A DNA stretch of 7,059 nt from Acidobacteriota bacterium (GTDB lineage: Bacteria > Acidobacteriota > Terriglobia > UBA7540), in the NCBI GenBank assembly GCA_003165615.1, contig PLWR01000167.1:9594-16652 (forward strand). The letters run 5' to 3'. Below the pieces are notes generated by a model. The model did not search any database. It was given only the letters and a program-made list of their open reading frames with translations, and was not told the origin of the DNA. Shown in pieces: positions 1-5,110 of this stretch. The number at the start of each line of letters is the position of its first letter. Position 1 is the stretch's first letter. The position numbers and the translations under genes are program-made.

Positions 1-116
1 GCAATGATCGTCCCTACCGCAACCCAAATCTGGCAATGCTGGTTGGAAGGGCTGAGTTCACTTGTCTCAGGATATGTGCGCCGACTCTGCCACAACGCTT
101 ATGCAGAATCGGAGGC

Positions 117-131
117 AGAGGCTAAGCCCCT
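117..131 (-). other. Small hairpin at the end of the phosphopantetheinyl transferase gene
   Basis: AGGGGC-TTA-GCCTCT can form a six-pair stem (one G-U) starting at the last base of the TGA stop. No T-run follows, so it is not a standard intrinsic terminator; it may only protect the 3' end or be chance. Confidence 0.2.
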
Positions 132-892
132 CAAGACCACTGAAAGAGTGATAAGGACCAATCCATTCCTTCTGCCGCAACGGCAGCGACGTACCCATCG
201 GCTGGAGCGAGGGCGCGAAGTGACCATCTGTCGGCATCGCTGTAGTCATGGCCGATAATCGGCAGGCTGGTCAGTTGGTACGGAGCGAGTGGAACCGCGA
301 AGCTGGCGAGACTGATGCTAAGCCCTCCGCCCCGCGCTTTGATGTACGCTTCCTTGCGCGTCCAGCACTGAAAGAACGCTTCGGTTTGAGTGCTCTGCGG
401 AAGCTCTCGGAGCGCAGTGACCTCCTGGGCTGAGAAAAAGCGATCCGCCACACGGTCCCGGTTTGGGAAGGAATGGACGTACTCCAGATCCACGCCCACT
501 TCGCGACGAAACGCGAACGCGAAGAGTGCAAGCCCGTGAGAATGAGAGAGGTTGAAGCGCAGGTCCCCGGCTCCACTGCCAGGCACGAGGGCCGGTTTGC
601 CATGGGCGTTAAGGCAGAAACTCAAATCGCCAGCAGGAATCCCGAGGTACCGAGCCAACAGAGCTCGCAGGATACCCCGCCCAGCAGTGTAATGAGCACA
701 CCTTAGCGGAGAATAGAATCTCTCCGCCCATACCTGCTCGTCGGCCGAAAAGGTCTCCCGTAAGCGTCGGAGCGTTGCCGGCCCCAGATCCAGAGCAGCG
801 CGCCATATGTGCACTTCGCCGGGAGGCAAAATGAGTGGCGCAGGCGCCATCTGCCACGAGGGCTTGAGGGATGTCGCCCCTGGAATCATCAT
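131..892 (-). CDS. Sfp-type 4'-phosphopantetheinyl transferase
   Basis: This enzyme transfers phosphopantetheine from CoA to the active serine of carrier domains, and would activate both carriers in this cluster. With the chosen start it has 253 residues, usual for the Sfp family. Motifs in this numbering: KPAL (99-102), FNLSHSHG (113-120), GVDLE (133-137, Mg-binding D135 and E137) and the block FFQCWTRKEAYIKARGGGL (173-191), whose WxxKEA is the family signature. The ATG at 892-890 was chosen because it overlaps the NRPS stop as ATGA, indicating translational coupling; an ATG at 898 (two codons longer) is equally possible, and the frame stays open to an ATG at 994 that would lie deep inside the TE gene. 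No strong Shine-Dalgarno is seen, as expected of a coupled gene. It is the last gene of the cluster in this window. Confidence 0.92.
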   Translation of the reverse strand: MMIPGATSLKPSWQMAPAPLILPPGEVHIWRAALDLGPATLRRLRETFSADEQVWAERFYSPLRCAHYTAGRGILRALLARYLGIPAGDLSFCLNAHGKPALVPGSGAGDLRFNLSHSHGLALFAFAFRREVGVDLEYVHSFPNRDRVADRFFSAQEVTALRELPQSTQTEAFFQCWTRKEAYIKARGGGLSISLASFAVPLAPYQLTSLPIIGHDYSDADRWSLRALAPADGYVAAVAAEGMDWSLSLFQWS

Positions 893-1860
893 AGGCATCT
901 GCTGTGCGCCCAGGCCCGCTGGGCATCCGTGTGGAAGGCGCGGAGGCGCCTTCCAATGTGCTCGGCCACTAGCCCGACATGCTCGGTCTGGCAAGTAGCG
1001 TGGTTCCCTGGCAACTCCTGAACTTCCAGTTGAGAGCCCAGCTTGCCCCAGCCGGCTGTCCGGTCCGTGGGATGACTAATATCCAGCCATTGGGTGCGGA
1101 GCAAGACGATGCGCCCTTTATATGGTTGCGGCTGGTAATCCGAGAGGATAGATTCCAACTGCTGATAACGTTTCGAGGGGTCGGTGAAGACGGGAGCCTG
1201 GATTTCAAGCTCTTCGGAGAAAGTCCCCCGCAGCCCCAAGAGTCTTTTTCTTGCCCCTTGCAAGTACAGAGTCAGGAGGGCCTTAAGACCCCGGTGATAG
1301 GCGCTGTGCGTCCAAACCAAATACTTGCGCAACCGGGCATGTACACGCGTCTGGGTGTCCACATCCAGCCCGGCAAGCCCCCCACCGCCGTGGACGAGGG
1401 CCTTTAGCCAGCGGAAGTACCGGGGAACGCCGGCATCGAGCAAGATGATCAGGCCCACCTCTAAACCTTGCTGCTCCATCTGCCGAGCCATTTCATAGGC
1501 AACCACGCCCCCATTACAGAACCCCCCTAGAAAATACGGTCCTTGGGGCTGCAAAGCGATGAACTGCTTGATGTTTTCCTCCGCCATCGCTTCGACGGTG
1601 GGCAGCATGGGCTTGCCATCAAACCCGTCAGGCATCACTGCATAGAAGGGCTGCTCCGGGCCGAGAAGTTGAGCCAGCTTGCGGCAATAAAGTCCCCCCC
1701 AGTAATCGCCATGCAGAAAAAAAAGGCGGGCGGGAATCGCCGGGCTGGACAGGGAAAATCGCCGAGTGCACTTCCTTGAGACTCTCCGCGCGAAGGCACG
1801 CCGCCAGATGCCTGATGGTTGCCTCAGCAAATAAGGTCGCCAGAGGAAGGCCTTTGCCAT
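889..1860 (-). CDS. NRPS fragment 3: type I thioesterase domain with a Cys nucleophile
   Basis: This third open frame holds the C-terminal thioesterase of the NRPS. Only about 1724-889 is genuine coding sequence; the first 48 residues of the nominal 323-residue frame are an out-of-frame reading of the carrier-TE linker, and the ATG at 1860 is an artefact. The alpha/beta hydrolase fold shows in FFLHGDYWGG (47-56, start of the core), PFYAVMPDG (71-79), the nucleophile elbow GGFCNGGVVAYEMA (112-125), LLDAG (140-144, likely acid Asp142), YQPQPYKGR (242-250) and PGNHATCQTEHV (284-295, likely His287). The nucleophile position is Cys115 (codon TGT, 1518-1516) instead of the usual Ser. The domain would hydrolyse, cyclise or transfer the acyl-aminoacyl chain from the carrier. 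Its TGA stop overlaps the ATG of the phosphopantetheinyl transferase gene. Confidence 0.85.
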   Translation of the reverse strand: MAKAFLWRPYLLRQPSGIWRRAFARRVSRKCTRRFSLSSPAIPARLFFLHGDYWGGLYCRKLAQLLGPEQPFYAVMPDGFDGKPMLPTVEAMAEENIKQFIALQPQGPYFLGGFCNGGVVAYEMARQMEQQGLEVGLIILLDAGVPRYFRWLKALVHGGGGLAGLDVDTQTRVHARLRKYLVWTHSAYHRGLKALLTLYLQGARKRLLGLRGTFSEELEIQAPVFTDPSKRYQQLESILSDYQPQPYKGRIVLLRTQWLDISHPTDRTAGWGKLGSQLEVQELPGNHATCQTEHVGLVAEHIGRRLRAFHTDAQRAWAHSRCL

Positions 1861-3871
1861 AGGTCTCCTCGATCCGGAACATCATACGCACGGCGAGGAG
1901 AGAATGGCCACCCAGGTCAAAGAAATTGTGCTCAATTCCAATCGGCCGCACGTTGAAAATCTCTTCCCAGATTCTCACCAACTGCCGTTCGTGCGCGTCT
2001 CGGGGCGGGACGTAGCGGTTCTCGGCTTGGGGTGTCCGGCTCCCGATGGGCAGTGCTGGGCGGTCAACCTTGCCGTTCGGGGTTAGCGGCAACGCCTCCA
2101 CGGTATTGATGTCGGAAGGCACCATATAATCGGGCAACTTTTCCTTCAGAAAATCATACAAGGCCTTGGATGTCGGCGGGTTCGCCGGGTGGCGAGGCAC
2201 GCAGTATGCTACCAGGCGCTTTTCGCCGGGAATCTCCTCCCGAACCACGACGGCTGCGGTCGATACTGCCGGATGCGCGGCAATTGCCGATTCGATTTCA
2301 CCCAATTCAATACGGAACCCCCGTATCTTCACCTGATGGTCAAGGCGGCCCAGGAACTCAATATTACCGTCCGGCAGATAGCGGCACAAGTCGCCGGTTT
2401 TGTAGAGGCGCGCTCCGGGTTGGATGCAAAAGGGATCAGGAAGGAAGTTCTGGCCCGTGATCTCTGGCCGGTTCAGGTACCCACGGGCCAGCCCGTCCCC
2501 ACCAAGGCATAATTCTCCGGCGACTCCGATCGGAACCGGCTGCAAGGACTTATCAAGAATATATACGCGAGTGTTGGCGATGGGGCGGCCAATGGGAATC
2601 GAGGAGGCCGTTAGGCTTTGGGTACGGGGAATCCGATAGCAACAGGCAAAAGTCGTGCTCTCCGTCGGCCCGTACCCATTCACCAACTGCGTGTTGGGCA
2701 GAAGCGACAGTGCGCGCCCGATGTGAGGAACGGAAAGCACTTCCCCTCCTACGAGCAACTGTGCAACTGGCGTTAAAACATCCGGAGCTGAATCCATCAA
2801 AGTGTTGAACAGCGAAGGCGTTAACCACAAAGTTGTCACATTTTCTTTGTCGAGCACTGCTCGGAGTTGCGCGATGTGCGGGACGCGGTCAGGATACAGC
2901 ACGCAGCGCCCTCCATGCAGCAGCGCACCCCATATCTCGAACGTGCTGGCATCGAAAGACATCGAGGACAATTGCAGAAACACCTCCTGCGGCCCAAAGC
3001 GGATGTAATCCGTTCCGAACAGCAGTCGCACGATGCCGCGGTGGAGAACCTCGACTCCCTTCGGCGTCCCGGTTGACCCGGAGGTGTACAGGACATAAGC
3101 CGCTTGATCGGGCTTCACACCCAAGCGGGGATTGTGAGGGCCGCTCCCGGAGCCGGGATCCTCCACCTTGTCGAGGCTGACAACCTTAAGGACGCGTTGC
3201 GGGAACGCCTGTCTTAGCCGCTCCTGGGTCAGCAACAGGTGGATTCCGGCATCCTCCAGCATGAAAGCCAATCGCTCTTTCGGATAGACCGGGTCCAGCG
3301 GAACACAGGTGCCTCCCGCCTTGAGAATGGCCAGCAGTCCTACCATCATCTCCAGCGAACGCTCCGCGGACAGCCCCACCCTGGATTCCAATCCCACCCC
3401 CCAGCCTCGAATTTGATGGGCCAGCCGGTTGGCCCGGCTGTTCAGTTCTCCATAAGTCAGGCATTGGCTCTGGAGGGTGATCGCCACAGCTTCCGGCCTG
3501 CGTTGGGCCTCAGCCTCGAACAGTTCCTGGAGGGTAGCATCGCGGGGATACTCCACCTCCGTGTGATTCCATTCGAGAAGAATCTGGTGTCGCTCGGCGG
3601 GGGTCAGCAAGGGAAGCGAAGCGATGTGACAATCGGGTTCGGCGGCGATGGCCTCGAGCAGGGTCCGGTAGTGGCCGGCCATACGCTCGATCGTGCCACG
3701 ATCAAAAAGGTCGGCGTTGTAAACGAACAAACACTTCAACTCCTGGCCCCGGGGGAGAATCTCGAGGATGAGATCATAGGGCGCCACGGGAACCTCAAAC
3801 TCGAACTCTTCCACTCGCAGGCCGGGAATCTCCGCCCTTTCCTCGGGCAGATTCTCGAAATTAAATACCAC
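1628..3871 (-). CDS. NRPS fragment 2: adenylation and carrier domains
   Basis: This is the second open frame, 747 residues. It begins with the last part of the C domain (VFNFENLP onward, to about 85) and then a complete amino-acid adenylation domain. Motifs in fragment numbering: A2 LKAGGTCVPLDP (183-194), A3 YTSGSTGTPKG (262-272), A4 FDAS (307-310), A5 NGYGPTE (398-404), A7 YKTGDL (490-495), A8 GRLDHQVKIRGFRIE (508-522), A10 PNGKVDR (598-604, catalytic Lys601). The binding-pocket residues read DAFWLGGTFK when aligned to GrsA, which resembles valine-type codes; this alignment was done by eye. A carrier domain follows with FFDLGGHSL (650-658), Ser657 being the pantetheine site. The nominal GTG at 3871 has no ribosome site and lies inside the C domain, so it is not a real start. 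Residues after F718 are out of frame; the coding sequence continues in the TE frame. Confidence 0.88.
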   Translation of the reverse strand: MVFNFENLPEERAEIPGLRVEEFEFEVPVAPYDLILEILPRGQELKCLFVYNADLFDRGTIERMAGHYRTLLEAIAAEPDCHIASLPLLTPAERHQILLEWNHTEVEYPRDATLQELFEAEAQRRPEAVAITLQSQCLTYGELNSRANRLAHQIRGWGVGLESRVGLSAERSLEMMVGLLAILKAGGTCVPLDPVYPKERLAFMLEDAGIHLLLTQERLRQAFPQRVLKVVSLDKVEDPGSGSGPHNPRLGVKPDQAAYVLYTSGSTGTPKGVEVLHRGIVRLLFGTDYIRFGPQEVFLQLSSMSFDASTFEIWGALLHGGRCVLYPDRVPHIAQLRAVLDKENVTTLWLTPSLFNTLMDSAPDVLTPVAQLLVGGEVLSVPHIGRALSLLPNTQLVNGYGPTESTTFACCYRIPRTQSLTASSIPIGRPIANTRVYILDKSLQPVPIGVAGELCLGGDGLARGYLNRPEITGQNFLPDPFCIQPGARLYKTGDLCRYLPDGNIEFLGRLDHQVKIRGFRIELGEIESAIAAHPAVSTAAVVVREEIPGEKRLVAYCVPRHPANPPTSKALYDFLKEKLPDYMVPSDINTVEALPLTPNGKVDRPALPIGSRTPQAENRYVPPRDAHERQLVRIWEEIFNVRPIGIEHNFFDLGGHSLLAVRMMFRIEETYGKGLPLATLFAEATIRHLAACLRAESLKEVHSAIFPVQPGDSRPPFFSAWRLLGGTLLPQAGSTSRPGAALLCSDA
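1717..1724 (-). repeat. T8 homopolymer tract causing frameshift 2
   Basis: Eight A on the plus strand (T on the coding strand) lie at the carrier-TE junction. Eight bases read PPFFSAW and leave the TE frame; seven read CCT TTT TTT CTG CAT, giving PPFFLHG, the normal start of a TE core. The error has the same sign as at the C10 tract (one base too many). Confidence 0.88.
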
Positions 3872-5051
3872 CTGGAAAAGGGGGGGGGGTACTCAGAACG
3901 CGGTCCGGCCGTAGCGCCTCGAGAAGTTGTTCAAACGGCAGATCCTGGTGACTGTAAGCCCCCAGGCAGGCCTCTCGCACACGCCCCAGCAGTTCCCGGA
4001 AGGTGGGATTCCCGGACAGATTAGTGCGCAGGACCAAAGTTTTGAGGAAGAGCCCGATCAGTTTCTCCGTCTCCACCCAATTCCGGCCCGCCGCCATCGA
4101 GCCGACAACGATGTCTTCGGATCCCGCATAACGCGAAAGTAGCACCTGAAAGGCCGTGAGAAGGGGCATGAACAGCGTGGCATGCTCGTGCCGGCCGAGG
4201 GCTTTCAAAGCGCCGGTAAGCGGCTCCGGCAGGAAAACCTCGGTGCAGCCGCCCCGATGCAACTGAACGCTGGGCCGCGGCCGGTCCGTCGGCAGGTCAA
4301 GGGGAACGCAGCCGCTCAATCGTGGTTTCCAATAACCAAGCTGGCCTTCGAGCAGTTCGCCACTCAAGCGCTGGCGCTGCCAGTGCGCGAAATCCGAATA
4401 TTGAACAGGGAGCCCCGCGAGGGCAGGTGAAATACCCATGCTCAACCCCCGATAGAGCTCCCGGAACTCGCCCACCCATACCTGCGCTGACCACGCGTCA
4501 AAAACGATGTGATGGAAGACGAGGAGTAAGACGTGATCCTGCTCGCCGAGCCGCAACAGTGTGGCTCGCCAAATGGGATGCCGGGCCAGATCGAAGGGCC
4601 GCAGGGCCTCCTCCGTTGCCAGGCTTCTAGCCCGCGACACGCGTTCAGTGGAAGCCAGTTGAGAGAGGTCGATGACAGGCAGGCTGAGAGCCCCGCTGGG
4701 AGAAATAACCTGTGCCGGCTGGCCGTCGCGGATGATGAAGCGCGTGCGCAGGACCTCGTGGCGATCCACGATGATCTCGAGAGCCTGCCGGAGGGCAGCC
4801 TCGTCAAGCACCCCGGTCAGGCGCAGCGCCAGCGGGCGGTTATAAGCGGGATTCCCTGGCTCCAACTGGTCCAGAAACCAGAGCCGCTCCTGGGCGAACG
4901 AAAGTGGTGGCGAGCGCCGATCCGTAAGCCGCGGGATAACAGCCGTAGTCCGGCGCGACCGGAGATTCTGCCGCCCATTCGCATCGAGCGTCGCGGGTTT
5001 CTGCCGGGGAGGACTCGCCGGCTGGCTCGGGATGGCATCCGTCCTTTTCAC
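3861..5051 (-). CDS. NRPS fragment 1: condensation domain
   Basis: This is the first open frame of the broken NRPS, 396 residues. A Pro/Arg-rich N-terminal tail of about 45 residues precedes a condensation domain with C1 LSFAQERLWFLDQL (50-63), C2 RHEVLRTRF (97-105), C3 HHIVFDAWS (180-188), C4 YSDFAHW (218-224), C5 IGLFLKTLVLR (332-342) and C6 HQDLPFEQLLEAL (368-380). The motifs are of LCL-like or acyl-accepting type. The upstream loading protein implies the donor is its acyl carrier, so a starter-type role is inferred. C3 carries Ala186 where HHxxxDG normally has Gly; the second His (H181) and Asp185 are kept. The last residues after Thr388 (PPPFPGGI) are out-of-frame read-through of the C10 tract; the true continuation is fragment 2. 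The GTG start has GAGG five bases upstream, and the same frame has a TAA (5077-5075) before it, so no uninterrupted earlier start exists. Confidence 0.88.
   Translation of the reverse strand: MKRTDAIPSQPASPPRQKPATLDANGRQNLRSRRTTAVIPRLTDRRSPPLSFAQERLWFLDQLEPGNPAYNRPLALRLTGVLDEAALRQALEIIVDRHEVLRTRFIIRDGQPAQVISPSGALSLPVIDLSQLASTERVSRARSLATEEALRPFDLARHPIWRATLLRLGEQDHVLLLVFHHIVFDAWSAQVWVGEFRELYRGLSMGISPALAGLPVQYSDFAHWQRQRLSGELLEGQLGYWKPRLSGCVPLDLPTDRPRPSVQLHRGGCTEVFLPEPLTGALKALGRHEHATLFMPLLTAFQVLLSRYAGSEDIVVGSMAAGRNWVETEKLIGLFLKTLVLRTNLSGNPTFRELLGRVREACLGAYSHQDLPFEQLLEALRPDRVLSTPPPFPGGI
3880..3889 (-). repeat. C10 homopolymer tract causing frameshift 1
   Basis: Ten G on the plus strand (C on the coding strand) lie inside the C7 motif of the condensation domain. 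With ten bases the frame runs to a TAA eight codons past Thr388; with nine it reads ACC CCC CCC CTT TTC CAG, giving the expected TPPLFQ. The tract is long enough to slip in replication or to be miscounted in sequencing. Confidence 0.9.
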
Positions 5052-5110
5052 AGAAACCTCGCTCCCACGGCCTTATTGATCGAGGTTCGCCCGGTCTTTT
5101 TGCGTTTCAT
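5048..5110 (-). CDS. Possible 20-codon leader or coupling ORF
   Basis: A 20-codon frame fills the gap between the ligase gene and the NRPS. Its ATG overlaps the ligase stop (ATGA, 5110-5107) and its TGA overlaps the NRPS start (GTGA, 5051-5048). The peptide starts MKRKK and has seven basic and no acidic residues. The AAGGAG at 5123-5118 sits seven bases from its ATG, which is ideal spacing. It could carry ribosomes from one gene to the next. No family is recognised and a frame this short can arise by chance, so its being a real gene is doubtful. Confidence 0.25.
   Translation of the reverse strand: MKRKKTGRTSINKAVGARFL
5057..5060 (-). promoter_or_regulatory. Shine-Dalgarno for the NRPS GTG start
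   Basis: GAGG, five bases (TTTCT) before the GTG at 5051-5049. It supports initiation at that GTG, the first usable start after an in-frame TAA at 5077-5075. Confidence 0.5.

Larger units (their letters stand above)
889..5051 (-). pseudogene. Single-module NRPS (C-A-PCP-TE) interrupted by two homopolymer frameshifts
   Basis: Read as one gene, this is a one-module NRPS that condenses a carrier-bound acyl group with one amino acid and releases the product. As written it lies in three frames. Deleting one base from the C10 tract (3889-3880) and one from the T8 tract (1724-1717) leaves 4161 bases, exactly 1386 codons plus stop. The joints then read STPPLFQVVFNF (the C7 motif of a condensation domain) and DSRPPFFLHGD (the first strand of a thioesterase). 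Approximate corrected layout: unstructured N-terminus 1-45, C 48-480, A 505-1000, PCP 1015-1085, TE 1105-1386. All core motifs are otherwise intact, with no other stop or decay, so the lesions are either very recent, sequencing errors, or regulated slippage. It starts at a GTG 55 bases after the ligase gene and its stop overlaps the next gene's ATG. It is typed as a pseudogene only because of the frameshifts. Confidence 0.85.

Noticed and set aside
4..258. Plus-strand 84-residue frame and other short frames at the left edge
   Set aside because: Half of it overlaps the 3' end of the phosphopantetheinyl transferase gene in antisense; no ribosome site or motif was found, so positions 1-130 are left without a gene.
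1694..1700. Seven-C tract (plus strand) near the TE start as a third frameshift site
   Set aside because: The TE frame reads through it correctly (DYWGGLY), so no length change is needed.
3239..4024. Plus-strand open frame of 261 residues
   Set aside because: It lies antisense to the A domain, whose motifs are unambiguous, and it shows no domain of its own; it is a shadow of GC-rich coding DNA.
889..5051. Three separate genes for C, A-PCP and TE instead of one broken gene
   Set aside because: The A-PCP frame starts inside the C7 region and the TE frame starts inside the carrier, neither with a ribosome site, while single-base corrections give perfect domain joints.
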